From positions 248,001-312,000 of the forward strand of contig CAXXKO010000025.1 in NCBI GenBank assembly GCA_963666705.2: a stretch of DNA of 64,000 nt, given 5' to 3'. Each line of letters opens with the position of its first letter. Within the stretch, counting starts at the first letter, position 1. The DNA is from G963666705 sp963666705 (lineage in GTDB: Bacteria; Pseudomonadota; Alphaproteobacteria; CADEGL01). The notes beneath the pieces were generated by a model. That model did no database searches. It saw only the letters and a list, made by a program, of their open reading frames with translations, and was not told the DNA's origin. Below, one piece after another: positions 9,415 to 19,075 of the stretch. A program made the translations under genes and the position numbers.

Positions 9415-10689
9415 ATGACCCGCCAATCCGCCCTATCCGCGCAGTCTCCGCAATCATATGCCCAGCGCCCGCCGGCCCAGCCGCCGTCGGCCCGACCCGT
9501 TCGCAAGATCCGCTTCCACCAGGGCAATCACAACGCGTTCTACCGCACCGTCCGGACGCGCGTCCGGCGATATTTCGAGCAGTCGGGCAAATCGCGCCAT
9601 GCCGACGGCACCATTCTGCTCAAGGGCATCCTGTATCTCGGGCTGGCCGCCGCATCCTACATTTCGATCCTGGCCGGCGGACTGGGGCCCTTGGCCATGC
9701 TCGCCCTGGCCATCGCATTCTCGATCGCCGCCCTGCTGCTTGCCGTCAATGTCGGGCACGACGCCGCCCACGACGCCGTGGTGCCCGATCGGTGGCTGAA
9801 CCGGGCGATCCTCACCCTCAGCTTCACCCTTCTCGGGGCCGACCCCACTCTCTGGCGCCTACGGCATGTGAAGTCGCACCACACCTTCCCGAACGTCAAT
9901 GGCTGCGACATCGACATCGACAGCAACATCTTCCTCAGGCTGTCGCCGAACCATCCGCGGCGCGCCCATCAGAGGTTCCAGCACCTCTATGCGCCCTTCA
10001 TCTTCTGGCTCGTCGACATCCATACCGTCTTCATCCAGGACTTCCACTACCTCTTCAAGCGCCGCCTGGCCAATCTGGTCGATATCAGGCACCCGGCGAG
10101 CACCTATGTGACGTTCTTCGCCTGCAAGGCCAGCTACCTGGCCATCGTCTTCATCGTCCCGATGCTCGTCCTGCCGATCCCGAGGTGGCAGGTCCTCTTC
10201 GGCGCCCTCGTTGCCAGCTTCGTCGGCTCGTGCGCCTTCGTCTACCTGCTCATCGGCACGCACTTCGCCGAGGAAACGGCATTCCCGGAGGTCGACGCCG
10301 ACGGGACGATCGATCACGACTGGGCCTACCACGCCATGGTCACCTCCCTCGACTGGAGCCCCTATAGCCGGCTCGCGCACTTCATCGCCGGCGGCGCCAA
10401 CGCGCACGCGGCGCATCATCTCTTCCCCAACGTCTCGCACGCCCACTACATCCCGATCACCCGGATCATCGCGGCGACGGCGGCCGAATTCGGCGTCCCC
10501 CACAACACGACAACCCTGCCGCGAATGATCCGCTCGCACTTTCGCTTCCTGAAGGCAATGGCGACGGCCGAGCCCGGGCGACCGGCGTCTCCGGGGTGGA
10601 CCAAGCGCCCGCGAAATCCGGGTATCCTCGACGGCATTGGTGAGATCGCCCCGGCCCTCGCGCGGATTTCGGAATCGCGAGCGCATTAG
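9415..10689 (+). CDS. Membrane fatty acid desaturase (acyl-lipid/acyl-CoA type)
   Basis: 424 residues. A di-iron membrane desaturase introducing a double bond into fatty acyl chains. The three histidine boxes are H115-DAAH, H151-VKSHH and H331-AAHH, with hydrophobic spans between them. HAAHHLFPNVSH resembles linoleoyl-CoA/delta-6-type front-end desaturases but with H instead of Q, and there is no cytochrome b5 domain. The ATG at 9415 has GGAAGGGAG upstream; an in-frame GTG at 9340 would add 25 low-complexity residues and is less likely. The gene ends 9 bases before the first radical SAM gene, suggesting a shared transcript and a shared lipid substrate. Confidence 0.88.
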   Translation: MTRQSALSAQSPQSYAQRPPAQPPSARPVRKIRFHQGNHNAFYRTVRTRVRRYFEQSGKSRHADGTILLKGILYLGLAAASYISILAGGLGPLAMLALAIAFSIAALLLAVNVGHDAAHDAVVPDRWLNRAILTLSFTLLGADPTLWRLRHVKSHHTFPNVNGCDIDIDSNIFLRLSPNHPRRAHQRFQHLYAPFIFWLVDIHTVFIQDFHYLFKRRLANLVDIRHPASTYVTFFACKASYLAIVFIVPMLVLPIPRWQVLFGALVASFVGSCAFVYLLIGTHFAEETAFPEVDADGTIDHDWAYHAMVTSLDWSPYSRLAHFIAGGANAHAAHHLFPNVSHAHYIPITRIIAATAAEFGVPHNTTTLPRMIRSHFRFLKAMATAEPGRPASPGWTKRPRNPGILDGIGEIAPALARISESRAH

Positions 10690-10698
10690 GAGCGCGAG

Positions 10699-12276
10699 AT
10701 GACCCATGATCCCACGCCATCGCCCGCCCGGCGGCAAACCGGCCCCGCCGTTCGCAAGCGCGTCCTGGTCGTCAACGCGTTCTTCGACGAGTACCGCCGC
10801 ACTGGCGGCAGCCCCCACCGGGTGCCGCGCGCCATGGGCCCGGTGTTCCTGGCGGGCGCGTTTTCCAACCTGTGCGACGTGCGCATCCACAGCGAGCAAT
10901 ATAGCGGCGCGCTCCGCGACGCGGCGCTGCTCGGCTGGCCCGACATGCTGGTGCTGACCGGCCTGACCACGTCGTTCGACCGCATGCTGCACCTGACGGC
11001 CTACGCGCGGACCTTGAACCCGAAGGTCGTCGTGGTCGCCGGCGGGCCGCCGGTGCGCGCACTGCCGCGCCGCTCCAGGCGGTTCTTCGACTACGCCTGC
11101 GATGGCGACATCGAACAGCTTCAGGCGATCGCCCGCGAGGTGTTCGGCCCGGCCTACGTGGCCACCGAGATGGTCCCACGCTTCGACCTGTTCGATTGCG
11201 GCGGCATTACCGGCTACGTCGAATCGAGCCGCTACTGCAACTTCCACTGCAGCTTCTGTGCGCTGACGGCGGAAGGGCGGAAGTATCGGACCTACGACCT
11301 CGACTATGTCAGGCACCAGGTCGAGGCGGTCGGCAACAAGCATGTCGTCTTCATCGACAACAATTTCTACGGCAACAACCGGCGGTACTTTCTCGATCGC
11401 GTCGAGATGCTCGGGCAGTTCCACCGCGCGGGCAGGATCCGGGGCTGGTCGGCCCTGGTCACCGAGGACTTCTTCCACAAACCCGAGAATCTGGCGCTGT
11501 GCGCCGAGTCCGGTTGCTTCGCCCTGTTCAGCGGCGTCGAATCCTTCGATTCCGAGATCCTGTCGTCATACAACAAGCGCCAGAACACCCTGCTGCCCCA
11601 GGTCGACATCATCCGGCGATGCCTCGAGGCGGGCATCTATTTCTCCTACGGCATCATGCTCGACCCGAACACGCGCCGGCTGGCCGACTTGCGCCGGGAG
11701 ATCGAGTTTATCCTGGACACGCCGGAGATCAGCTTTCCGTCCTTCTTCACCCTGCCGATCCCCCTGCTCGGCACGCCCTATTTCAAGGAGTGCCTGGAGG
11801 GCGAGCTGTTCCTCCCGAGCATCCGGTTGCACGATCTCGACGGCGTGACCGTCTGCACGCGCCCGCTCGATCCCATCGAGGAGGTGGTGCGGTTCGCGCG
11901 CGACCTGCCGAACCTGCGCGGCTACCGCCTGCGCGCCATGGGCCACGCCGCCAGCTTCCTGCGGCGCTACCGCAAGCGGCTGAAGCCGTTCCAGCTCGTC
12001 GCCGCCATGGTCAGCGTGGCCCTGATCTGCACCGAGAGCTTCGCCAGCTCGCCGGGCCGCCCGTCGCCGCGCCAGCGCCGCCGCACCTACCTGGGCACCA
12101 CGGAGCACCTCAACCCGCTCTACGAGCCAATGATCGGAGTGGCGAGCCGGTACCAGGATCACTTCCGGCCAACCATGGTTACCGACGCGGGCGGCAACCT
12201 GTCCGACGACATCGCGGAGGACTATACGGCCATCGGCGTGGGGCCGCCGGACAGCTCTCCGACGGCGCCGGTGTAG
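10699..12276 (+). CDS. Radical SAM protein with B12-binding-like N-terminus (1)
   Basis: 525 residues. A Rossmann-like N-terminal region typical of cobalamin-binding radical SAM enzymes (RVLVVNAFFDE, then VVVVAGGPPV) precedes the [4Fe-4S] motif C180-x3-C184-x2-C187 in YCNFHCSFC. The canonical DxHxxG cobalamin-ligand motif is not obvious, so B12 use is inferred from fold and neighbours only. Such enzymes methylate or rearrange unactivated carbons. The ATG has GGAGCGCGAG upstream and lies 9 bases after the desaturase. Together with the next gene it suggests modification of an acyl chain or lipid head group; the actual reaction is unknown. Confidence 0.8.
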   Translation: MTHDPTPSPARRQTGPAVRKRVLVVNAFFDEYRRTGGSPHRVPRAMGPVFLAGAFSNLCDVRIHSEQYSGALRDAALLGWPDMLVLTGLTTSFDRMLHLTAYARTLNPKVVVVAGGPPVRALPRRSRRFFDYACDGDIEQLQAIAREVFGPAYVATEMVPRFDLFDCGGITGYVESSRYCNFHCSFCALTAEGRKYRTYDLDYVRHQVEAVGNKHVVFIDNNFYGNNRRYFLDRVEMLGQFHRAGRIRGWSALVTEDFFHKPENLALCAESGCFALFSGVESFDSEILSSYNKRQNTLLPQVDIIRRCLEAGIYFSYGIMLDPNTRRLADLRREIEFILDTPEISFPSFFTLPIPLLGTPYFKECLEGELFLPSIRLHDLDGVTVCTRPLDPIEEVVRFARDLPNLRGYRLRAMGHAASFLRRYRKRLKPFQLVAAMVSVALICTESFASSPGRPSPRQRRRTYLGTTEHLNPLYEPMIGVASRYQDHFRPTMVTDAGGNLSDDIAEDYTAIGVGPPDSSPTAPV

Positions 12277-12347
12277 CATTGCCCTCGATTTCAACGATCG
12301 GCACGGGCCGCGCGAGCCCCCCGGTCACTCAGCGAAGGAGGCACATC

Positions 12348-13895
12348 ATGCGCGTCGGGATCATCGAGCTGCTGGTCGACACGCCCAGCGCCGGTTGGCC
12401 GGATCGCCTTTATGCCGCCTATTTCCGCAAGCAGCTCATCAGCATCATGCCGCAGGCGGTGGCGGTGTGGTGCCGAGAGCTCGGCCACGACGTCCACTAC
12501 ACCACCTACTACGGACAGCACGACCCCACGCGCCTTCTGCCCGACGAGTTGGACGTGGTGTTCGTGGCCACCTATACCCAGGCCAGCGCCCTGGCCTACG
12601 CGCTCGCCAAGCTCTACCGCCGGCAGGGCACGCTCACGGTGATCGGCGGGCCGCACGCGACGTCGTTTCCACGGGACTGCCTGCGCTTCTTCGACCTGGT
12701 GGTGGGGGCGTGCGACAAGAGGCTCGTCGACGACATCCTCCGGGGCCACTTCGATCCCCCCGCGACCATCGCCAGCGGCCGCCCCGCGACCGACCTGCCC
12801 AGCGTCGAGGAGCGGATGCCGGAAATCGCGATCTCCGCTTTCTCCCGCGGCCGGCCGAACCTGACCAGCGTGGTCCCGGTGCTGGCCAGCATCGGCTGCC
12901 CCTATGCCTGCGACTTCTGCATCGAGTGGAACAAACCCTACACGGCGCTGCCGAAGGAGCGCCTGGCGGCCGACCTGCGCTTCATCTCGGAGAGCTACCC
13001 GGGCGCCCTCGTCATCTACCACGACCCCAACTTCGCGGTCCGCTTCGATGAGACCATGGACATCATCGAAGCGGTCCCGGAAGGGCGGCGCAACAGCTAC
13101 GGCATGGAAAGCTCGCTCTCGATCCTCAAGGAATCGCGGCTGCACCGGCTGCGGCGAACGAACTGCCTCTACGTCGCACCGGGCATCGAATCGTGGACCG
13201 AGTATTCGAACAAGGCCGGGGTCGGCGACAAGTCGGGCCAGCAGAAGCTGGCGCAAATCGTCGACCACTTGGACTTGCTGGGAGAATACGTGCCCAGCAT
13301 GCAGGCGAACCTGATGTTCGGCAGCGACGCGGACCGGGGCCGGGAGCCCGCCGAGCTGACCAAGGAATTCATCCGCCGGGTGCCCGCCGTCTTCCCGGTG
13401 GTCAACATCCCGACCCCCTTCGGCGGCACGCCGCTCCACGACCGGTACCTGGCCGAAGGCAGGGTCCTGCGCTCTCTCCCCTTCGCCTTCTACTACAATC
13501 CCTATCTGGCGGCCGTGGTGAAGCATTACCACCCGTTGGAATATTGCGATCACCTGATCGATATCCACGAGACCATGGCGTCCCACGCCATGCTGGCCCG
13601 CCGGCTCGTCACCGGGCCGTCGGCCACGGTTCGCTTCATCCACGCCCTGCGCACCGTCGGCGTGCGGGCCGACCTGGCGGAGCTGCGCCGGATCCGGGCG
13701 ATGCTGGCGTCCGATGCCGGCTTCAGGGCCTTTCACGAGGGCCGGTCGGACGCGTTGCCGGCGTACTACCACCGGCGCCTCGAGGAGAGGCTCGGGCGCT
13801 ACGCCGAGTTGGTCTCGCGCGCGGACCGAACGCCCGTGCACGAGGCGCCGGCCACCCCGGAGGCCGCGCCGACCCCGGCCCTGGCGGGTTGCTGA
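12348..13895 (+). CDS. Radical SAM protein with B12-binding-like N-terminus (2)
   Basis: 515 residues, starting at the ATG preceded by GAAGGAGG; a longer upstream open frame is only an overlap of the preceding gene. An N-terminal B12-type Rossmann half (LDVVFVATYTQ, TVIGGPHATSFPRD) is followed by the radical SAM cluster C184-x3-C188-x2-C191 in GCPYACDFC. The C-terminal third includes the conserved NIPTPFGGTPL turn seen in the HpnJ/BchE-like group. It is a paralogue-like partner of the preceding gene, 71 bases downstream. The substrate is unknown; a role in the desaturase-linked lipid pathway is an inference from gene order. Confidence 0.8.
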   Translation: MRVGIIELLVDTPSAGWPDRLYAAYFRKQLISIMPQAVAVWCRELGHDVHYTTYYGQHDPTRLLPDELDVVFVATYTQASALAYALAKLYRRQGTLTVIGGPHATSFPRDCLRFFDLVVGACDKRLVDDILRGHFDPPATIASGRPATDLPSVEERMPEIAISAFSRGRPNLTSVVPVLASIGCPYACDFCIEWNKPYTALPKERLAADLRFISESYPGALVIYHDPNFAVRFDETMDIIEAVPEGRRNSYGMESSLSILKESRLHRLRRTNCLYVAPGIESWTEYSNKAGVGDKSGQQKLAQIVDHLDLLGEYVPSMQANLMFGSDADRGREPAELTKEFIRRVPAVFPVVNIPTPFGGTPLHDRYLAEGRVLRSLPFAFYYNPYLAAVVKHYHPLEYCDHLIDIHETMASHAMLARRLVTGPSATVRFIHALRTVGVRADLAELRRIRAMLASDAGFRAFHEGRSDALPAYYHRRLEERLGRYAELVSRADRTPVHEAPATPEAAPTPALAGC

Positions 13896-13948
13896 GAGGC
13901 CGGCCGGTGGGCGCGGATAGGCGGTCGGCCCCGGGCACGGCGCGCGCC

Positions 13949-15975
13949 ATGCGGCCCGATCCCATCCTCGCCCTGTTGCGGCACCGGAGCTTCGCCTCCC
14001 TTCTGATGACGCAGTTCCTGGGCGCCTTCAACGACAACCTCTACAAGATGGTGGTCTCTCTGATGATCGTGGGCGCGGCGCTCTCGGCGGGCGGCGCGGG
14101 CGGGACCTACCTGTCGCTCGGCGGGGCCGTCTTCGTCGCCCCCTACATCCTGTTTTCGGGCTATGCCGGCTACCTCGTCGACGCCTTCGACAAGCGCGGC
14201 GTCCTGGTGACGGCCAAGACCCTCGAGATCGCCGTCATGGTCCTGGCCCTCGGCGCGCTCCTGCTCGGGCGCGCCGAGCTGCTGCTGGTCGTGCTGTTCC
14301 TGATGGCGATGCAATCCACCTTCTTCAGCCCGGCCAAGTACGGAATCCTTCCCGAGATGCTGCCGGAGGCGGAGCTGTCCCGGGCCAACGGGCTCATGGA
14401 GACGGGCCGCTACGTCGCCATCATTCTGGGAACGGCCTGCGGCGGCCTGATTCTCGCCATTTGGCCAGGGCAGCCCGCGAAGGTCGGCTTCGTGCTGGTC
14501 GCCATCGCCTGCGCCGGCGCGCTGGCCAGCTTCCGCGTCCGGGCCACGCGCCAGCCCGGGCCGCGCAAGCCCTTCCGTCCCAACCCGTGGGGCGAGATCG
14601 CCGACGGCCTGCGCCGCCTGCGCCGCGACCGGGCCATGTGGCCAGCAGTCGCCGGCATCACCTATTTCGAGTTCCTCGGCACCCTCGTGCTGCTGGATGT
14701 GATCCTGGTCGGCAAGGAAGTGATGGGCCTCGACGACCTCGCCACCGCATTGCTGGGCGCCTTCGCCGGCATGGGTATCGGCTTGGGCAGCTTCGTGGCC
14801 GGGCGCCTCTCGGGCGACAGGGTGGAGCTGGGGTTAGTACCCACTTTCATAATTCCGTGTGCCATACGATCGCTTTTCCCGTCTCCTCGGTAGGAGGGCG
14901 CGCGCCGGCGATGCCGGGGCATCGTCAAGCGTCCTCGACGCCCCGAGGGGGCGGGAAAAGCGACCCGAAGGGCGGCGCCCCGAGGCCCCCGGACGTCGTC
15001 GCGCGCCGCTTGTGATGCCCCGGCATCACGGTGCGCCGCGCTCCTAGCCGGGAACCTCGGCGCGCCGTCGTATGGCACACGGAATTATGAAAGTGGGTAC
15101 TAGTTCCATTCGGCGCCATGGGCGTCGGCCTCACCTTGCTCGCCCTCGCGCCCTCGACCCACGCCTACACCCAGTTCGCCGCCGTGCTCGCCCTGGTCGG
15201 CTTCTGGGGCGGCCTGGTGGCGGTGCCTTTCTATGCCCTGCTTCAGCAACGGGCGGGGGCCCAGGAAAAGGGGCACCTCATGGCGACCAACAATTTCGTG
15301 AACATGGGCGGCGTGCTCGCCGCCTCGGGCTGCCTATGGCTGCTGCGCGAGGTCTTTCACATCCCCGCCGACGGGATTCTGCCGATCGCCGGCATCTCGA
15401 CCCTTGCCGTGACCGTCGCCGCCCTGCGCGCCTTGCCTGAATTCCCGCTCCGCGCCGCCCTGTGGATGCTCGCCTACGTCCTCTATCGGGCGCGCGTGGT
15501 CGGGCGCGACCTGTTTCCCCGCCAGGGACCGGTGTTGCTGGTCTGCGATCAGCCGACTCTGTTGGGCGGCCTGCTGGTCTGCGCCTGCGCGCCCCGGGCC
15601 ATATGCCCGGTGGTCGACCGGCAACACTACGAGAGGGCCGGCCTGGGCTGGGCCCTGCGGCGCATGACGGCGATCCCGGTCGGCCGCGGCAAGCCCAGGG
15701 AGCTCGCCCGCGCGCTCGCACGGGCCGAGACGGTGCTCCGCGGCGGCCAGGCGGTCTGCCTGTTCGCACGGGCACCGGCCGGGCGCGACGATGGGGCGCG
15801 GAGGTGCCGCTCGACTTGCGCCGCGATGGCCGAGGCCGCGGGGGCGACGGTCCTGCATGTCGGGTGCGGGACCGGCCGCGGGGACGGGGATGCGGGCGGG
15901 CATCGGCGGCCATGGCTGCCGAGGCCGGTCACCGTGACCTTCGCGGAGCCTCGGCCGGAGCCGTGCCATGCCTGA
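13949..15975 (+). pseudogene. MFS transporter fused to degenerate PlsC-like acyltransferase, interrupted by a MITE
   Basis: Reading 13949-14837 and rejoining at 15104-15975 restores one frame of 587 codons (VELG, then LVPFGAMG). In the native DNA a 262-bp MITE splits it and the frame stops at 14893. The N-terminal part is an LplT-like major facilitator (SFASLLMTQFLGAFNDNLYK) with about 12 membrane helices. The C-terminal part resembles the 1-acylglycerol-phosphate acyltransferase domain found fused to such transporters. However, the NHxSxxD motif reads CDQPTLLGG and the FPEG motif is FARAPAG, so it was probably already inactive. An in-frame GTG at 13907 is an alternative start. It is the last gene of the desaturase/radical SAM cluster. 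Confidence 0.85.
14838..15099. mobile_element. IS5-type MITE inserted in the MFS gene
   Basis: A 262-bp element without a transposase. It is bounded by near-perfect inverted repeats of about 34 bases that begin TACCCACTTTCATAATTCCG and end in its complement. Its flanks are TTAG (14834-14837) and CTAG (15100-15103), matching the YTAR target duplication of the IS5 group with one changed base. Removing the element and one flank restores the host frame. The interior contains further GC-rich stems (GCTTTTCCCG with CGGGAAAAGC). Each end carries an outward-facing ATGAAAGTGGGTA. A partial end of the same family lies at 25134-25151. Confidence 0.9.
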
Positions 15976-16376
15976 CCCCCGCGGCACGGAAATTCGGAAG
16001 CGCGAGGCCCGGCCGTGGATCCGCCTTGGCTGAGACATCGACCGCGGCCTGTGACCAATAAGAGAAACTCCCGTCGCCAAAAGAAACTACGCCTGCATAT
16101 TCGTCCATCCGCGTCGGCGATCGTCCGGGAATGCGAGCTTCCCGTCTAGAGCGGGTCCGCTTTGATCGGACCCACTCTAGCGATTGTTTCGCTCGCGGCA
16201 GCGGACCAAGAGGTCCGCGCCTGCGCGCCGGACGGCCGGCGGGCCGCCTTGCGGTCTGGAGCGATTCCAGTCGAACTGGAAACGCTCTAAATTCCGACAC
16301 CGTGCCCGATGCCAGCTACGATTTTCCCGGTCACCGATCGCGGCGGTGCGAAGTTGGCGCCGTCCCCGCCGGTTCC
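15976..16376. other. Intergenic region containing palindromic repeat; no gene
   Basis: About 400 bases between the MFS pseudogene and the converging amine oxidase gene. Apart from the palindromic repeat at 16146-16290, I see no gene, no tRNA and no clear terminator. Confidence 0.6.
16146..16290 (-). repeat. 150-bp palindromic intergenic repeat, copy 1 (inverted)
   Basis: Starts with a hairpin of CTAGAGCGGGTCCG and CGGACCCACTCTAG, and ends with GAGCGATTCCAG and CTGGAAACGCTC. In between lie CGGACC and GGTCCG arms and a GC-rich centre. It is the reverse complement of the elements at 46785-46936 and 60989-61132. The ends read CTAGAGCG and CGCTCTA(G), like a MITE terminal repeat. No coding capacity. 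Confidence 0.85.
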
Positions 16377-17648
16377 CTATCGGGTTTCAAGAGACGCGGT
16401 TGCCTCGGCGGCCGCGCGCAGACCGCTGAGATAGGCGGTCTCCACCAGTTCCGAGACCGGTTGCGACTCGGTTCCGGCACCAGCCCAGAAGAGCGCGCCC
16501 GTGTCGATGGCGCGCAAGCTTTCGCGCGCGCCCCGTGCCCCGGGCCGCAGGAACGTGTATCCGCCGCCCGCAAAGGGATCTTCGGCCCAGTTCACCGATC
16601 GGTGGTTTACCAGCGCGCGATGCGGCGCGGCTTTCGGGAACATGCGCTGAAGATCGTCCATCACGATCTCGATCGCCGTTTCGTCGCTTTCCTTCGAAAG
16701 CGCCGTTGCGCGTGGCCCGATGCAATAGCCCGTGAGAATGGCGGGGCGTCCCTCGACACCGCGGAAGACGGTCCAATACAGATTGACCGGTCCCGTGGCG
16801 GACGCCGCCATCTCCATCCATCGCGGCCAGAACCTCTCCTTGAAATGCATGAGGATCTTGGTTATCGGCCCCATCTCCATTTGGGAAAGCGCCCACTGCT
16901 TGGACTTCGGCAGCGCAGGCTCGAACCGGACCGCATCGGACTTCAGGACGCCAACGGGGAGCGTCGAGATTGCGGCGCGCGCCTCGAGCTCTTCTCCCCC
17001 GTGAAGCCGGACGCGTACTTTCCGTGGGTCCCAGATTACCGCTTCGACCGTCGCGTTGAGCCGGATATCGAGGCCGTTTGCGAGACTTCGCGACAGTGAG
17101 CTGTAACCTTCGACGATGCGATGATTGTATCGCGTCTGGAGATCCAGCACGCCATCGTCAACCATGCCGAGCACCCCCACGTCGTCCGCATTGCCCGGCA
17201 AATGCTGTAGGAATGTCATTTCGGTCAACAGCCGCGCCCGGCCCTTATAGCCGTGCTTGTCCATGAACTCCCGTGCCGACAGGTCGGGTGGCTCGCTCCG
17301 GACGATATTCCGCCGCATCCCCGCGCAAGCCCAGGTTCCAGGGTGCATGCAGGCTATCGGTAACCAGCGGGTGACGCCGCTCAAGTTGAACGCGGTGCGC
17401 CGCATCTGAGGAGAGCCGCGCAAGCTCAGTCCCGCCGCATGGATTTCCGGTAATGTCGCCGCATTGCGGCCATGGACGAACTCGGCACCGCCCTCCACGG
17501 GGCCGTCGCAGAAATCGTCCACGGTCATAATTCTGCCGCCGATGCGATCGCGCGCTTCCAACACCGCAACCGAGAACCGCGCGCGCGAAAGCTCCCGCGC
17601 CGCCGTAATACCCGCCATCCCAGCGCCGATAACGATTACATCCAGCAT
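16377..17648 (-). CDS. Flavin-containing amine oxidase
   Basis: 423 residues. Begins directly with the FAD-binding GxGxxG motif (MLDVIVIGAGMAGITAAREL) followed by the LEARDRIGGRI motif of the monoamine oxidase family. The C-terminal flavin motif (DTGALFWAGAGTESQPVSEL) is present, including FAGGGYTFLRPG before it. It oxidises an amine, using FAD, to an imine/aldehyde; the substrate cannot be deduced. The start at 17648 is chosen because FAD-binding strand 1 begins at residue 2; a longer in-frame start exists. The SDR gene lies 87 bases upstream on the same strand. Confidence 0.88.
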   Translation of the reverse strand: MLDVIVIGAGMAGITAARELSRARFSVAVLEARDRIGGRIMTVDDFCDGPVEGGAEFVHGRNAATLPEIHAAGLSLRGSPQMRRTAFNLSGVTRWLPIACMHPGTWACAGMRRNIVRSEPPDLSAREFMDKHGYKGRARLLTEMTFLQHLPGNADDVGVLGMVDDGVLDLQTRYNHRIVEGYSSLSRSLANGLDIRLNATVEAVIWDPRKVRVRLHGGEELEARAAISTLPVGVLKSDAVRFEPALPKSKQWALSQMEMGPITKILMHFKERFWPRWMEMAASATGPVNLYWTVFRGVEGRPAILTGYCIGPRATALSKESDETAIEIVMDDLQRMFPKAAPHRALVNHRSVNWAEDPFAGGGYTFLRPGARGARESLRAIDTGALFWAGAGTESQPVSELVETAYLSGLRAAAEATASLETR

Positions 17649-17735
17649 GTCAGTCGTTGTTCTTACCCGGTTTCGACCCGGGGTTCCGGGCCGCTCCATT
17701 CGACGCGGCCCCGCGCGCAAGAGTATCGCCGCGTG

Positions 17736-18530
17736 TCATTTTTTGGTTACGCGCAGGACCTGCTTGCGCAAGAAGCCCGGCGCCAAAGCGCGAACGACAT
17801 AGCCCGCCGCCAGGCCGCCAGGGTACGTGAGCTCCCGTTTGCCCTTGGCCAGAGCGCCGAAGATCGCGTCGACGAGCCCGTCGGGCTCGACCATCGAATT
17901 CCGCGTCTTCTCCGGCATGTCCTCGAGCATCCGCGCATTGAAGAACGGCGTGCGCACCGCGCCCGGATACACGGTCAGCAGATGCACGCCCGTCTCTCCA
18001 ACCTCCAGGTCCAGTGAGAGCCCTTCCGCGAAACCGGTCACGGCGAACTTCGTTGCCGCGTAGGCGCTTTTTTCGGGTGAGGCAATCCTGCCGGAGACCG
18101 AGGATATGAAGACGAGCCACCCGCTTTTGCGCTCGACCATTTGGGGTAACAGCGCTTTCGTGAAGTACAGGACACCGAAATAGTTCACCCGCATGATGCG
18201 TTCCATATCCTCGAGGTCCCAGTCGAGGAATTTGCTCTGTCCACCGTAGCCCGCGTTGTTTATCAAGATGTCCACGGCACCGAACGCTTCCAGCGCACGG
18301 CGTGACGCCGCCGCAACCTGGCCTGAATCGGCCACATCGCAAGGCAACACCAAGGCCTCGCCATCAGCAGCGCGGATTTCCGCCGCGACAGCTTCGAGCG
18401 CGGCCTCGCGCCGCGCGACCAGTGCGACACGCGCCCCTTCTTTCGCCAAGCGCAGGGCGAGCACACGCCCTATTCCGCTCGACGCGCCCGTTACGAGCGC
18501 CGTAAGGCCGCGATAGCTTTCTAGATGCAT
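17736..18530 (-). CDS. SDR family oxidoreductase (DltE/YqjQ-like)
   Basis: 264 residues. Classical NADP-type SDR: TGASSGIG cofactor loop with VARRE after strand 2, NNAG, catalytic Ser in FISSVSG and Tyr-Lys in YAATK. The C-terminal tail (GGLAAGYVVRALAPGFLRKQ) is hydrophobic and basic, as in membrane-associated SDRs acting on lipid-like substrates. The start MHLESYRG at 18530 is preferred over an upstream ATG that adds 25 non-homologous residues. It probably shares a transcript with the amine oxidase downstream. Confidence 0.85.
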   Translation of the reverse strand: MHLESYRGLTALVTGASSGIGRVLALRLAKEGARVALVARREAALEAVAAEIRAADGEALVLPCDVADSGQVAAASRRALEAFGAVDILINNAGYGGQSKFLDWDLEDMERIMRVNYFGVLYFTKALLPQMVERKSGWLVFISSVSGRIASPEKSAYAATKFAVTGFAEGLSLDLEVGETGVHLLTVYPGAVRTPFFNARMLEDMPEKTRNSMVEPDGLVDAIFGALAKGKRELTYPGGLAAGYVVRALAPGFLRKQVLRVTKK

Positions 18531-19075
18531 CGCATCATTCACACAAAACTCCCGTGGCTGACGGTATCCAACCCGGCGCCATGCCCAGGCAACCGTGGCG
18601 CCCATCTCGCGAGCACCCTTTAGTAAGCTTGGCCCAATTGGTCCAGCGTTTTCTGGCCGGCTCCCCCCGTATTCTCGTCGATAGGGCGAACGCCCGGTGG
18701 GAAACCCCCGTCTCGGCGGAACCGGGCGCGAGGAAGCGCTTTACGCCCACGGTACAGCTTGCCTTCAGGGAGACGGGCCGGCGACGAGACCCTGCCGCCC
18801 GACGAGCAGGATGACGATGCCGAGGCCGACGATGAGCCCGACTCTCATGGCTTGCTTCCAGTCATGACAAGGGGGCTATCGGACCGGCACATCCGACGAT
18901 CTTCTACCGAAGCGGGCACAGGCCTCCGGCACGGTCGGATTGCGTTCCCGCTCCCCGGAAGTATCGGCATTGCGATGCCGGTCGCCTCGTGCGCGCCGCC
19001 GCGATATAGGGCTTGTCCCCAGGACGGCTTTGGGTAGAGTTCACGCCGCAGCGCCAGAACAGGAAGGCCGCCTTT
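18531..19075. other. Intergenic region, mostly empty
   Basis: 545 bases between divergent genes. I find only one weak candidate, a 27-residue hydrophobic peptide frame on the minus strand (18765-18848). The last 20 bases hold the AGGAAGG ribosome-binding site of the CDP-alcohol gene. No RNA gene or repeat recognised. Confidence 0.5.
18765..18848 (-). CDS. Possible 27-residue membrane peptide
   Basis: An ATG at 18848 opens a frame encoding MRVGLIVGLGIVILLVGRQG and 7 more residues to a TGA at 18765. The composition is a single hydrophobic helix with a basic turn. It could be a small membrane protein, a remnant, or chance in GC-rich DNA. There is no clear ribosome-binding site. Low confidence. 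Confidence 0.2.
   Translation of the reverse strand: MRVGLIVGLGIVILLVGRQGLVAGPSP

Noticed and set aside
11196..12347. N-terminal extension of the second radical SAM gene
   Set aside because: The extension overlaps the first radical SAM gene in another frame; the ATG at 12348 has a strong GAAGGAGG and begins the B12-type fold.
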